The notes under the pieces were generated by a model. It saw only the letters and a program-made list of their open reading frames with translations. It had not been told where the DNA came from and searched no databases. A program made the position numbers and the translations under genes. Of a DNA stretch of 64,000 bases, positions 9,843-21,110 are shown piece after piece (within the stretch, counting starts at the first letter, position 1; every line of letters begins with the position of its first letter). The stretch covers positions 372,001-436,000 of the forward strand of contig CAJRBF020000002.1 in NCBI GenBank assembly GCA_907165275.2, in the 5' to 3' direction. Source of the DNA: Zygaena filipendulae (Eukaryota; Arthropoda; Insecta; Lepidoptera; Zygaenidae).

Positions 9843-10465
9843 TAACTAATCAATAACTAATATCTAATCGAGTTATTTAAGATATTTTTTTTATGAATTG
9901 TATGTACATAATTTGATACAATAACCAACATACAGTCATCTTTCAACATTAAATAACGATATACAATTTTGTTTCGATATTTCTAATCAGCTTCTACCAC
10001 AACACTAGCTGTAGGCGGCACCTGTGTGCAATGCGAGAGCGGGCAGAGAGCGGTGTCTTTGATGCCCGCCGCGACTAGGTGTAGGTAGCAATTTCTTTGA
10101 CAAAGGCCGCGCGCGCACTCTCCGAAAGGAAAGCATTTCGGCAAGTTGAAAATTAAATTTGATACGGCTCCTCTCTGAAGAAGGAACCTGAGAACTTTCT
10201 ATTGCAAGCCGGCTGGTTACAGAATCTGTATCTAATTATTTAAAACGGCCGTAAATTAACTAGACCGTAATTCAAAACTCCTATTATTTCATTATTTCGG
10301 CAAGTGCAATCACTATCCAGATGGTGTAGCGCGTAAACCAGACTACTCACTGCACACTCCCGATTATACCGGCTTCAAATTCTAACAACGATTACTTCGT
10401 AATGATCTTTTTGTGCAATATTTTTTTTTACTTTTTAGCTAATGATTATTATTTTCCTGAAAATC

Positions 10466-10470
<5 letters not shown>
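9843..10470. other. Non-coding interval inside mariner-like element
   Basis: No frame or repeat that I can place. A GC-richer patch (about 10010-10140) sits among AT-rich sequence. It may be mariner-like interior or older host DNA. Confidence 0.4.
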
Positions 10471-10497
<27 letters not shown>

Positions 10498-11019
10498 CAT
10501 TTAAAACGTTTACAAAATATGACTTAATCTAATAGCAACCCAAAAATCACAAAGATTTGTCCGGGATGCTAGACAAAAGTTGAGTTTCGTTAAAAAAAAT
10601 ATAGGAGTAACGACATCACACATGAGCACACACAGCAAACATACACAATATTATCTAATTACAACATAATAGTAGTACTCGATCGCGCTCAGCCATACCT
10701 ACCGCGCGGAAGCGAGACAACGCTATCATCGATCGCGCCGTTCCGTCGCACTGCGCACACGCATAGCGATATGTATGGCTGTTCGTGCTCGGCCGGTGAC
10801 AAAACTAGTTCTTCAATCTATCGGTACATTGTCTACAGGGTGTTTAAAAAGTATGATTTCAGTTTGTCCCTAAGATTTTCTCTCGTAATGCTGTTTTTCA
10901 AAGATAAATCGATATCATTTAATAAACGAGGAACCAAGTAGTCTGATAAGCGGTTACCATAGATATTTTTAGACTTGGGTATTATTAATTGCTCATTTTC
11001 ATTTTCAGTGTCGGTTTTA
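10471..11019 (-). pseudogene. LINE 3' end: ORF2 C-terminus, 3' UTR and poly-A
   Basis: On the minus strand a frame from about 11019 to a TAG at 10833-10835 encodes PKSKNIYGNRLSDYLVPRLL and ends LKSYFLNTL. This is the extreme C-terminus of a LINE ORF2 (the YG.RL..YLVP-L-N motif seen in CR1/jockey-type elements). A ~330-bp 3' UTR follows and ends in about 27 A residues (a T run at 10471-10497 on the plus strand). The rest of the LINE is lost by 5' truncation. Confidence 0.65.
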
Positions 11020-11639
11020 CTTACTCATCTAAAATTTTTAAAAACGTTATTTTCAACGCGGAATTTACGGTTTTTTCACTGTGGTAACAAGATAGGCCTC
11101 GATACTCGTTGTTTTTCCGAAATACCTACTCACTTATCGCATTTTCCAGTCACGTGTGTCATCTCCCCAGTCGCCCGCCAGTCAAATAATCCAGAATTAT
11201 CAAAGATTGCACTACAATAATAATTGTTGTAGGTAGATTGATCATTGTCGTGTTACATTTTGATGCGCGGGACTCGACGGGGGTGGCGCGGCGGCGGCAA
11301 TGCGGGGGGGGAGAGGCGTCAATGACTCGTGTCCGTACGTGACCTCTGCGTGAGAGCTACTCGCTCGCCCCGCCCGTGCGTTGTACATTGAATTATCTTT
11401 CTTTGTAGCCTTGTTTTAGTTGCAAATAATTGAAATAACTACCAAGTTACTTAAGAGAAAATATTGATCACGTGATACACTACAAAAATATGCAATAATT
11501 AGAACTAAATTTACGAAACTTTGAGGCTTAATATCTTGAAAACCGTTGATTTCCCAGCTGAATTTCCACGTCTAAAATGTTCGTACTGGTGTAGGGAATA
11601 TCGTAGTTTCGGATATGTCGGAGGTTTGTTGACACCCTG
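11020..11639. other. Right subterminal part of mariner-like element
   Basis: Non-coding. It contains a GC-rich, purine-skewed block (about 11265-11380) resembling the block near the left end, then AT-rich sequence up to the right inverted repeat GACACCCTG. Confidence 0.45.
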
Positions 11640-11845
11640 TATATTACAAGATTATATAAAATTATCCTTATTTTTTTTATTTTTTTTTATTTAAGGTTCA
11701 CCAAACTGGACAATACACATATAAAACACTTAAAAAAAACTTATTTCACAATTTTAGAACAGTGTACGACCTTCTCGAGGTGAACACAACCTGCACCTAA
11801 AGTAGTGCCACAGTAAAAAACAAACCAAATAAAAATTATCTTATC

Positions 11846-12110
11846 TTATTTATTTATTATACTTATTTATTATTGTTGTTATTATCTTAACCTAAAGTCC
11901 TTTATTAATGTCCCTTGGTCCCCGTTCCGGTGACGTCCGTTACCTGAGCAACATCCGTCACAATCACTGAGCAACGTTAGTCACTCAGCAACATCTGTCA
12001 CTCAGTCACATTCGTCACCGTTACTGATACTGACTACTATTTATTATCTTTATTGTTATTATTGTTATTATTGTTATTGTCTTACTAACTACTATCTATT
12101 ACCCTCTTTT
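11846..12110. repeat. Family-E repeat (TTATT-rich with GTCAC cluster)
   Basis: TTATTTATTATTATTG-type sequence surrounds a cluster of repeated short words such as GAGCAACAT, GTCACTCAGC and TTCGTCACCGTTACT. The same arrangement is at 38146-38340 and 38375-38535. The cluster is distantly like the cores of the 4.7-6.5-kb tandem repeat. Confidence 0.6.
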
Positions 12111-12127
12111 TTTTTAATATATATATA

Positions 12128-12589
12128 TGTCGGCGTGAGGGTAGTTTCGTTATCAATAACGTTTCCCGCCGACGTATAATAGTCGTCCGTTCCCCCGCTC
12201 CACTCCATTGCCCGACTCGACTCGTCTTTGTTAGAACTCGATATAAATGCGGGTAAGCGTTAGCCACGTGTCATTGTTACTTTGTGTTCGGTTCCGTGCA
12301 GTTATAGTGTCGTATCAGTATCGTATCAATCTAGAGTGGCTATAGTGATTACGTGTGCTGTGCTGTGTCATCTAATACTTTCCAGAGGTTTGCTTAAGTC
12401 GGGAGCACGGGCAGTGGAGGTGAGCGTTCATGCATTGTAAAGGGGCCCCATTAAACCTACACCTGGGTCGCAAGTCCCAGGCACTGCTCCGTGTTCCCTA
12501 CGGATATCTGGTATGCTGTATTATCTATAACTATGTTGGTGCAATTGCTTATTATAGTTCCATATTCCTATCTATCATTATTTCCGACA
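12128..12589 (+). mobile_element. Solo LTR, family A (copy 4)
   Basis: 462 bp, TGTCGGCG to TTTCCGACA, inserted in a TA-rich microsatellite (TATA on both sides, so the exact TSD is ambiguous). It has the same terminal hairpin, TATAAAT promoter element and ATG frame (12430) as the other copies. Confidence 0.8.
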
Positions 12590-12645
12590 TATATATACAT
12601 ATATATATACCTATATATATATATATATATATACCTCATACCTTA
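12590..12645. repeat. (TA)n microsatellite
   Basis: A run of TA units with a few ATAC interruptions directly after the solo LTR. It continues the TA run on the left side at 12114-12127. Confidence 0.8.
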
Positions 12646-12677
12646 TCTTATTTATTATTATTGTTGTTATCTTATTG

Positions 12678-12893
12678 TAGTGTTTACCGTCACTACGTAT
12701 AGGTATAACACAGACTCACTACTACTGCCTGATCCTTGCGCGAGCGCACGTCCGACTCGCTCCGCGCCTAACAACAGACTACCCCCGGGTGATGTTGACA
12801 ATCTTTATATATCCCCACGATATTTCTTTATACCCTCTCTGGGATATATGAGACAACGTATTATATCTACCTACTTAATAGACACAAACACTA
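12678..12893. mobile_element. MITE-C, copy 1 (216 bp)
   Basis: Begins TAGTGTTTACCG and ends ACAAACACTA, giving short inverted ends GTGTTT flanked by TA. It is nearly identical to 37891-38106 (one T/C difference noticed). The sharp loss of similarity at exactly these ends sets the borders. Non-coding; it includes a CG-rich middle (GCGCGAGCGCACG). Confidence 0.8.
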
Positions 12894-12964
12894 CATCTCT
12901 TCCTTGTTAACAAATATTTAAACTTGAGAATTTCTAACTTAACAACTGGACAATCATTTTTTAA

Positions 12965-13215
12965 TTTTTTTACTAATGATAATAATAGAACAAATATAAT
13001 AATAATATTAACAACAATAATCCCCCCACAACACATAGATCCACCTGATCCCACAGTAAGCCATTAATTATCAGCCTGTGTCGCGGAAACCAAGCAAACG
13101 TGGCACTCACCACACAGAACCACATAGCATCACACAAAGTGCAGCCCCACCGGGAATCGAACCCGGAACCCCCCGACCAGCGGGCAGGCACGGCGACCCA
13201 CTACGCCGTTTATTT
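12965..13215 (-). mobile_element. tRNA-derived SINE
   Basis: On the minus strand the head reads GGCGTAGTGGGTCGCCG, like a Pol III box A, followed about 40 bp later by GGTTCGATTCCC, a box B consensus. A tRNA-unrelated body follows, then a TTGTTGTTAATATTATTATTAT-like tail. The acceptor stem does not close and the anticodon arm is degenerate, so this is a SINE and not a tRNA gene. Confidence 0.7.
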
Positions 13216-14335
13216 CATCCTCCTTTCTATCCGTCTCATCTCCGCTCTTTTTTTTTTATTAATCTTAAAAAGCTAGAACTCCACTAGATTCCAACCCAGG
13301 TTGCAAACCTAGTAGAGGGTACCTAGTAAGTGGGTAACGATCGCAGCTCTTTTTTTTTTGGAGGAGCACCCTCAGCACACAGCACCCATCACGACAAGGT
13401 AGGTATATGATAACCTTGATTGACAAAGGTATCGAAACCTTCGAAATTCCTTTAAGCTCTAATATACTATATAGTTACCTGACAAAGTCTTCGATTCCAA
13501 TAACTTATATTTATTAGTACCGCCGTGGCGGTACCTCCATACAAGCCTACGAGTAAAAGCCTGACTTGCCTAGCTAAATATTCTCTATAACTAGTACATA
13601 ATAATATATCAGTTCTCACTATATGATCCATATTATCAATACTCTCTTTCTAAAAATATTATGCCAAAGTGTTTTAATAGTTTGATTAAACACTAAAATT
13701 CCTAATTGAGTTTTAGTGATTTAATAAGAGTACAAACCCCAATGGAATGTTGACTGTAACATCGTATGACAAAATATGTGAATAGATTAGTATACCCATA
13801 TCTTTTATTCTTGTTGCATATTTCTACTATTTTCAAGTAATTTAAAGATTAGGTACCTATAGATATTTTAGAGCCTATACTCCATAGATAAATTAATTTT
13901 GTAATAATTATGACTATTTATATTTAAATTTTCTTTTTTTTTTTTTAAGTAACTTAGCGATTATACTATTCCTCTGTGACATTTGTAAAAACTGATAGAA
14001 TAAATAAACTTAACTACCTAACTTAAATGATGTTCTTTAGTAAGCAGATCATTTGAAAATGGCGGGATCGGTTTTAGTGATCGTAATAGTAAAATTGAAA
14101 GTTTTTGTAAAAATAGAACTTGGGCAGGACGCCTGTCAGTTCAGTTAGTGTTATACTTAGAAGAGGACGCCCTTTTATTCGCTCATCTAGGCAAGCAGAT
14201 ACATCGGGCTTGCGTTACTCTACGCATGTTAACTAATTCATGATTATATAATAGGAAACCAACTAATTGGTAACGAACAGAACTCGAACCCAGTGACTTG
14301 CTTAGTTAGCCTATGATAACAGAACCAAGGCATAT
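13216..14335. other. Non-coding interval
   Basis: No credible gene. It contains short T runs (13244-13258, 13350-13360, 13930-13946), a patch near 13420-13450 similar in reverse to the LTR-A interior at 2437-2465 (AAAGGTTTCGATACCTTT), and AT-rich sequence. Confidence 0.5.
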
Positions 14336-14536
14336 CAAATTCAAAATTCAATTGATTTATTTCGATTTAAGCCTCATAAAAGCACTTACAAATGTCACAG
14401 TATGACAGGCACTAACATGTAGTACAATTGTACTATATAGGTAGGTACCGTACAAACCAAGTGTGATTTATACACAATGCTATGAACCACGGAAAATATA
14501 ACTCGATAGCAAAGAATAAAATCAAAGATTACAATG
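14336..14536 (-). mobile_element. LINE 3' UTR remnant, left half, split by BEL/Pao 1
   Basis: It matches the 3' UTR of the 8.1-9.8-kb LINE (for example TTTATTTCGATTTA.GCCTCATAA and the CAAAGA..AAATCAAAGAT motif) and resumes at 25905-25992 after the BEL/Pao insertion. The empty site is therefore legible and confirms the TSD CAATG (14532-14536 and 25900-25904). Confidence 0.75.
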
Positions 14537-14789
14537 TGTTTACGTTTATTTCGCTTCATTATTCGATAGTTATGCTACACGCCAATAGATGGCGCTGTGC
14601 TTTAAATAATCGAGCTATGGTTTCGTTCACCGCCCATCAATACTTGAAATGCTTTGAAAATGTTTTGTTATTGTGTGTTATACCTATATAGTGCGGATAA
14701 ATAAAGTAGTACAGTGAAATCTATAATTGTGTGTTTGTTAATCAGTGTCGCCCTCTAGTGAATAGTAGGGAAATTGTGAAAAATAAACA
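14537..14789 (+). repeat. 5' LTR of BEL/Pao 1
   Basis: 253 bp. CTATATA at 14684-14690 and AATAAA at 14700-14705 are candidate promoter and polyadenylation elements; TCAGTGT lies further on. Confidence 0.9.
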
Positions 14790-14807
14790 TGGTGCCGAAA
14801 CCAGGGA
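14790..14807 (+). promoter_or_regulatory. Primer binding site, BEL/Pao 1
   Basis: TGGTGCCGAAACCAGGGA abuts the 5' LTR. The leading TGG would pair with a tRNA CCA end. I have not assigned the tRNA. Confidence 0.75.
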
Positions 14808-14904
14808 CTCTAAAACTGTAAGTAAAGTGAACTTAGAAAAAATAGTGAAGTGTCATACGGCATACCAGTGAAGAGTGCATAAAAATTCTAAGTCCTTAAA
14901 TTTA

Positions 14905-15130
14905 AAACACTTAGAAATTTTATACTTGTGTGGACATAGAAAATTTTATACTTGTGTGGACATAGAAAATTTATACTTGTGTGGACATAGAAAATTTATA
15001 CTTGTGTGGACTTAGAAAATTTATACTTGTGTGGACTTAGAAAATTTATACGTTTAACAACTTAGAAATTTTATACTTGAGTGGACTTTGAAAAATTTAT
15101 ACTTGTGAGAACTTTGAAACTTACGCTAAC
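14905..15130 (+). repeat. Tandem repeat in the BEL/Pao 1 leader
   Basis: About eight imperfect units of ~28 bp built on AGAAAATTTATACTTGTGTGGACTT fill the untranslated leader just before the gag ATG. They decay toward the 3' side. Function unknown; it may shape leader RNA structure or packaging. Confidence 0.8.
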
Positions 15131-15149
15131 TTAGAAAAATTTAAACAAA

Positions 15150-16202
15150 ATGGAATCATTGTTATTAAACCAAACTGATAAACTGGAGAAGTTGTCCAAG
15201 GCAGAAAGGAACTTCAAGAAAACACCAAAAGATAGAATCAACAATAATTACATAAGCACAAAGTTGGAGATATTGGAGGATTTATGGAAGGATTTTAAAG
15301 TCAATCATGCAGACATCGTGGCAAGGTGTACAAGGGCGGACAAAGAAAAGTTGCCATACTTCGTAAATGAAGTGTATGAACAATTCGAAGAAACTTATAC
15401 ACAATACAAATGCTCACTGAAAGATAAGTGTGAATCTATTACGATGAACGACCAACCGGAAGCGTTGTCTGTTATGAGCACATCTAATATGTCCGAAGTC
15501 AAGCTGCCTAGGATTCAGTTACCTACGTTTAGTGGCAAGTATAACGAGTGGCAGACCTTCTACGACATGTTTGTATCTCTGATTCACAACAATAAACGTC
15601 TAAACGGAGTGCAAAAACTCCACTACCTAAAGAGTAGTCTAAGAGGAGAACCCGAAAACGTACTGCGTAACCTTTCAACTACGGAATCCAATTACGAAGA
15701 AGCCTGGAAGCAACTGACTAAGAGATACAACAATAAAAAGTACAACTGTAACGCCATTTTAAAAATTCTCTTCTCTCAGCGGCAGATTACCGCCGAATCT
15801 GCGAGCTCCATCAAACAATTGCTTGATACCACATCGTCTTGTCTGAAGGCGTTGAACAATCTGGGAATGCAGACTCAGTCTTGGGATGCCGTAATCATAT
15901 ATCTGGTCATATCAAGATTGGATACAGAGTCTCATAGACAGTGGGAAATCCAGCAGAGCCAATTATTGTCCGAGGATTTACCTTCATGGGAACAACTGGT
16001 AGAGTTCCTAGAATCCCGATTCAGAGCACTTGAAATGGTAGACGCAAAGCGAGGTACAGCAAAAACTAGCCAACCAGCTGTTAAGATTAACAACAAGACA
16101 TTTCACACAGCTGTGGTCGATGGACAAAGCAAACAAGAAATTAGCTGCTCTATGTGCAACGGCCCGCATTTGCTATTCCAGTGCAGAAAATTCGGACTTT
16201 AG
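15150..16202 (+). CDS. BEL/Pao 1 Gag (ends at premature stop)
   Basis: A 350-codon Gag from ATG 15150. After a basic/coiled N-terminus, residues ~115-290 match the DUF1759 capsid-like region (LPRIQLPTFSGKYNEWQTFYDMF; YLKSSLRGEPENVL; W..L..RY.NKK). A first zinc knuckle, CSMCNGPHLLFQC, follows near residue 332. The frame then meets TAG at 16200-16202 and stays open in the same frame, where the remaining knuckles follow. Gag normally continues into Pol as one polyprotein in this superfamily, so the TAG is a nonsense change, or less likely a readthrough codon. Confidence 0.85.
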   Translation: MESLLLNQTDKLEKLSKAERNFKKTPKDRINNNYISTKLEILEDLWKDFKVNHADIVARCTRADKEKLPYFVNEVYEQFEETYTQYKCSLKDKCESITMNDQPEALSVMSTSNMSEVKLPRIQLPTFSGKYNEWQTFYDMFVSLIHNNKRLNGVQKLHYLKSSLRGEPENVLRNLSTTESNYEEAWKQLTKRYNNKKYNCNAILKILFSQRQITAESASSIKQLLDTTSSCLKALNNLGMQTQSWDAVIIYLVISRLDTESHRQWEIQQSQLLSEDLPSWEQLVEFLESRFRALEMVDAKRGTAKTSQPAVKINNKTFHTAVVDGQSKQEISCSMCNGPHLLFQCRKFGL

Positions 16203-18011
16203 ACTCCTCGAGAGAGACAAGAGCATGTGCAAAATGCGAGATTATGTTTCAATTGTCTATCACCAATGCATTCCGTCAAGAGATGTCATCAAGCAGCCTG
16301 CTGTCGCAGATGTGGCAGACGACATCATTCACTGTTGCATGTTGAGAAGGGGTCAAATCAAGGGCACAACAGCAATGTAGAGATCACAAACACACAATCA
16401 CCTTCAGAGGAGAAACCTCAATCACCGCCAGCGGAGTCATCATCACCCGAAAAGAAAATTGTCGTCAACTTTTCAAAGGGAGACAGCAAGTCGGCAGAAG
16501 TTTTGCTGCCTACTGCTGTCGTGAAAGCAGCCGCTAAGAATAGCTGCAACTTCATCATACGGGCATTACTTGACCAATGCTCGCAAGCATCATTCGTGAC
16601 GGAAGCGACCGTTCAGCTACTTTTACTCAAACGCACCCCTGTAAACGCTTGGGTGTCAGGTCTGGGAGAGGGCGATATTAGAGTCAAGCATGTGGCGTTA
16701 GTATCAATGCAATCACGCCACTCTCCAGAGTCTTCAATCCAAGTAGAAGCATACGTGTTAAGGTCTTTTCCGACGCTTCTTCCTACAAGTAATATTGAGA
16801 AACCTGATTGGCCAGATCTTGAGAATCTACCACTGGCTGATCCAGAGTTTACATCACCAGGTCGAATCGATATTCTTCTTGGATCTGAAGTATATAGTCA
16901 GATATTGTTGCCTGGACTAATCAAACATCCTCAAGAGAGTCTCATGACCCAAGATACCATGTTCGAATGGATCATATCAGGGAGAGGTCTTCAGGAATCA
17001 ACTTCAAAGAGTGATAAAAAGATCACATTACATATTCACGTCAAGGACGATCATCTACTTAAAATGTTCTGGGAGTTAGAAGATGAACCAAATCAAATTG
17101 AAAAGAAGCTCACAAAAAACGAAATAAAGTGTGAAGAAATTTTTGATCTAACAACTACTAGAACTAAAGAAGGACGGTTCGTGGTCAAATTACCTTTCGA
17201 GAAGGAAGATCCGGAGTGCCAGTATGGCAGAATGAGAGAGATAGCAGAGAAGAGATATCAACAACTCGAAAGAAAATTTGCAAGAAACCCTAAACTCCAC
17301 ACCGACTATCAGAAGGTACTTCAAGAGTATGTGGACCTAGATCACATGCGACTCATAGATGATCAGAGTGAAGTTAATTATTCAAAGGCAGTTTATCTTC
17401 CTCATCATGCCGTGGTGAGGGATGACAAAGAGACAACAAAACTACGCGTGGTTTTTGACGCCTCGTGCAAGGGGGTAAACAATGTGTCTCTTAATGATGA
17501 TCTTCTCGTCGGACCCAAATTGCAGCAAGATCTGCGACACATTTTGATGAGGTGGAGAACACATCCAATTGCTGTAGTGGCCGATTTAGTTAAAATGTAC
17601 CGTCAAGTGCGAGTCAGAGAAGAAGATACAAACTTTCAACGAATCCTTTGGCGACCTACTGCAGACAAACCACTCCAACATTATAAATTACTCACTCTTA
17701 CCTTCGGAACTGCGTGTGCGCCGTATCTTGCAGTAAAGTCACTACAAAAACTAGCTGAAATAGAACAATCAAAGCATCCAGTGGCTGCGAGAATAACAAA
17801 AACTGACTATTACGTTGACGATTTAATGACAGGATGTGAAAATGAAAAAGAAGGAGAGATGATTTATGAAGAAATGAATGCGCTAATGAAATTAGGAGGG
17901 TTCCAACTCCAAAAATGGAGTAGTAGTAGCAAAGCTTTGTTAAATTATATCGGCAAGGCTAATCACAAGGAAGAGCAAACAATCCCTATAAAAGCAGATA
18001 ATATCGTCCCC
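16203..18011 (+). pseudogene. BEL/Pao 1 Gag C-end, protease and RT (broken)
   Basis: Same frame as Gag, resuming after the TAG with TPRERQEHV, then knuckles CFNCLSPMHSVKRC and CCRRCGRRHHSLLH. A retropepsin-like segment follows (LLDQCSQASFV, with Asp in the active-site position). RT comes next, with KLRVVFDASCKG, VVADLVKMYRQV, LTFGTACAPYLA and the catalytic YYVDDLM, then GGFQLQKWSS. The true frame stops at KADN, where the DNA transposon enters at 18005. The remaining ~15 codons to the stop at 18056 are transposon end. Confidence 0.88.
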
Positions 18012-18045
18012 GTAGAGCGAAAAGTCATTAAGTCGAAAAAGCGTG
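18005..18045 (+). repeat. Left terminal inverted repeat, ATAT transposon
   Basis: CGTCCCCGTAGAGCGAAAA, then TCATTAAGTCGAAAAA, matched inversely at 22969-23008 with a few mismatches. Confidence 0.85.
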
Positions 18046-18630
18046 TTTTGAGATAATGACAGTTAAAGTTTTTGAAAATAAAAATCGTTATAACTTCGGC
18101 TAGCAAAAACATATGTTTATGTTTTTAGCTTTAATTTGACGGAAATAAAATAAAGTTTATGCTTTAAGAGCTAAAACACGTTAAAAACCTCTAATAATTG
18201 AGAAAAGTTATAAACATCAAATTAATTAATTGTTCTCTATATAATCTCTGACGTAGTAATGAATTAGTTAATTGTCGAACGTAGTTAGTGATTTTTTACT
18301 CAGTTCTAAATTATTTTGAAGAAAAATAACTCGACTTAAGTAAAGTGGAACTAACTGTTAGATGTACGAAATGTGTATTGTAAATACTACTTATCTCAAT
18401 ATTCGAAGCTTGTGTGATAAGTTTTGTTTTAATTATGACATGATTAAGTAATGAAACTATTGTAATAAATTCAATGAAGTTTTATTAAAGTAATTGTTCG
18501 AAAAATCAACAAAATACTACTCGTATAAGATAATTAACAAAAAAGTGCAACTACCTCAGGCACTGAAACCATACAAACTGAAAAAAATAGAATGAATAGA
18601 ACATTGTTATTAAAAAAAGAAATCATAATT

Positions 18631-21110
18631 TCAATCCACTACTTCTTCTTCTCCCTCCTCTGTGACGTCTGGCTCCAAAATTCTATCTACTACGTCTTTA
18701 CTTGTTGGTAAAGACTGGTACCACAAGTGGAGCTCTTGTGGGATTATCCCTTTTACACATAAATTATTGAGGTCTTTTTTTTTTGCCTCTGAAATAGGCA
18801 GCGGTGAGGAATAAGCTAGTGGTATTTTATAATTTTTCAATTCTTCTATCAATTCGTCTGTCCCTTGTCCATCCATTTGTTCTTCTTGCTTCCTTCTTTT
18901 TCTAGTAAGAAGTGTAGTTTTTGTCGGACTTTCCAATATATTAAATTCTAGATAGGGACCATCGTGTTGATATCTAAACTTAACGAGACCCGGGCATTTT
19001 CTCTCGAAACGAAGACACTTAATTTTTAGCCATTTAATTTTATTGCCTTCTTTATCTTTGCTTGTATTCTTTACTATTTTTTCATTAAGAGCTCTAACAT
19101 CAACCATTTCCGTGTATTTCAATTCCTTAACAATGTAAGGCGGTGCTGAATCTCTGTTTCTTTTAGAGCGAGCACGTTCCATGATCGACTTCCAGTCAAT
19201 CATGGAATAAACAGGTGTATGTCTTTGCTGTCTTTCTATCGCACTATGCATCGAGTCCACTTCCATATGAGTGTGACCACTCTCTAAATATTTTTGCTCA
19301 ATAACTTCCAGCTGCACATCCGATCTTTGAATTAAGTGAACCAAAAATGCCGTGATAAATTGGTTTCTATTTTGCCCAGCACAAGTGTCGCTATACACGG
19401 TAACTTCTTTAATGTTGTTTGGTACCTGACTAATCCACCAGTTCATTGCACTGGCAATTTCCACACTGCCCCTTTTACCATTAATTTCATTCCAAGTTAC
19501 ACAAAATGCTTCATGAGGTGGTTTAGACGTGTGAATTGTATAATTTTGAACGTTTAATTTTCTGGTGTAATATAAAATACCAACACCACTGACTGGTATA
19601 TGCAAAGTAGACTGCATGTCTGCCGTTACGACTAGGTAATTGTCGTCAATAATAGACCGCTGCTTGTCCGATTCTTTCGCTTGCTGTGCTTTATTTTTTC
19701 TTGCAATATGTGAATCATATTCCTCCTTCAAATGTTCTGGACGTCCGGCACTATCATAACGAGTACATGTTATGCATAAGTCTTTTTTTGGGGTAAAAAA
19801 TGACAAATTGAATTTAGACCCAAATATTGTTTTATAGACATAAAAAGAACATGGTTCTTCATTTAACGTTGTTTGTTGCTCTTTATACAATTCGTACATT
19901 TTGGCGATAGTCAGTTTGCTCTCTAGGTACTGTCTCTTACTTTTCTTCCTGCAGTAGTGAGATTCGAGCCGGGGAAAAGAGTTGATGTGGTCTATGACCT
20001 TCTGTTCAGACTCTAAACTGGTTTTATTTATTGGGACTCGAGAACCACGCCCATCTTTCCCTGTATAGTTACCTAACTCATCTCTATATTTCAATGCTTC
20101 ATTTACTGGTCCATTTGAAATGCTTAAAGTTTTTAGAAAAAAATCTTTGCAGACTCGTATTTTATCATCATTTTTATTAAAATAATATGAATAGGTAGCA
20201 GTCCGGTTTTTTTCAGTAGGGATACCAACTTTCATTGTTTTTATAGGCTGGGCGACTACTTTTTGAAGTAAAAACTGTTTTTGTGCATTAAAATTTGCGA
20301 TTTTCCAGTAAGCTTCACATAGTTTAAGTCTTTCATCCTCAGAAAAATGATTTTGACACTGATATCGGCATTTTACGTAGCACTTTACGGGCTTAGGTTT
20401 CTTTGCAGGCATAAGATGGCCCTTACCCAAATAAGGCAAACCATTTTGTTTATTAGATTTAGCAATGTTTTTTTTCCAATTGTTAGGATTGCTTTTTTTC
20501 CAACGCGTAGGTTCAACGCTATTGTTTGAAATAATAGTGATTGGAGCTGGCTGTCCAGTTGATTCTTGGCTGCCTACAGTGCCATTACCAGTTGAATCTG
20601 AGTTGAAAGATGGTAAAGTAGATTCTTGTTGGTTCCTTGATTCAACGTCATTGTTAATGTTGATATCCTGAAAACATTCAAGTCCCCGACTATTTGCTGT
20701 ATTTGAGTGCCACACAGTCGACGTACTTTCTTCACTATCGCTCTCACTATAAGATTTTGCAACATACACTCGTCTTTTCTTTTTGACACTTCTATCCTCC
20801 TCACTATCCGGCAACCATGAAACGCTTGAATCAGAGAAAACTCGAACAGGAGAAGAACTCAACTCTTCGATCCCGCTTATTTCTGAATGTGGACTTTCTC
20901 GGGACTTTTTGGCTTCGGTGTAGTTTTGGTCTATTTTATATGGCTCATTTTCTTCTCTGATCAAATCATCAACGGAAACAACATCATGGTAGGTTTCAAT
21001 CAACAAAGGAGCGGAGTACGGTGGATTGATACTTGGTAGATCTCTTTTTGGACTTACTACTGACGCGGATGGTGGTGCAGATTCATAGAGATTATTGTTT
21101 TGGAACAGAT
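18631..21110 (-). CDS. DDE transposase, main exon 2 body
   Basis: A long open frame (791 codons from the TTG at 21006, and open further upstream to 21110). Numbered from that TTG, residues 1-150 are acidic and serine-rich with a basic KKKRR patch. Residues 209-220 hold a CYVKCRYQCQNH metal-binding-like motif and 411-414 a CITC. The catalytic region shows VVTADMQ (Asp463), VTVYSDTCAGQNRN (Asp540) and SGHTHMEVDSMHSAIER (576-592, candidate third acid). The C-terminus is charged and ends EEGEEEVVD. It would bind the inverted repeats and cut and paste the element. It is joined to exon 1 by an intron and interrupted at its 5' end by a gypsy-derived insert. Confidence 0.8.

Larger units (their letters stand above)
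6652..11639 (-). mobile_element. Mariner-like DNA transposon, decayed, with nested LINEs
   Basis: The left end reads CAGGGTGT...ACC..CGACATA.CCG. The reverse complement of the right end reads the same with few mismatches over ~28 bp. Both are flanked by TA (6650-6651 and 11640-11641), the Tc1/mariner target. GC-rich subterminal blocks (about 6785-6890 and 11265-11380) resemble each other. An HTH-type transposase start lies near the left end on the minus strand. The middle holds two inserted LINE 3' ends on the minus strand. The rest of the transposase (DDE/D core) is missing, so the element is dead. Confidence 0.65.

Noticed and set aside
13140..13215. A functional tRNA gene on the minus strand
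   Set aside because: Box A and B words are present, but the acceptor stem does not close and a SINE body and tail follow.
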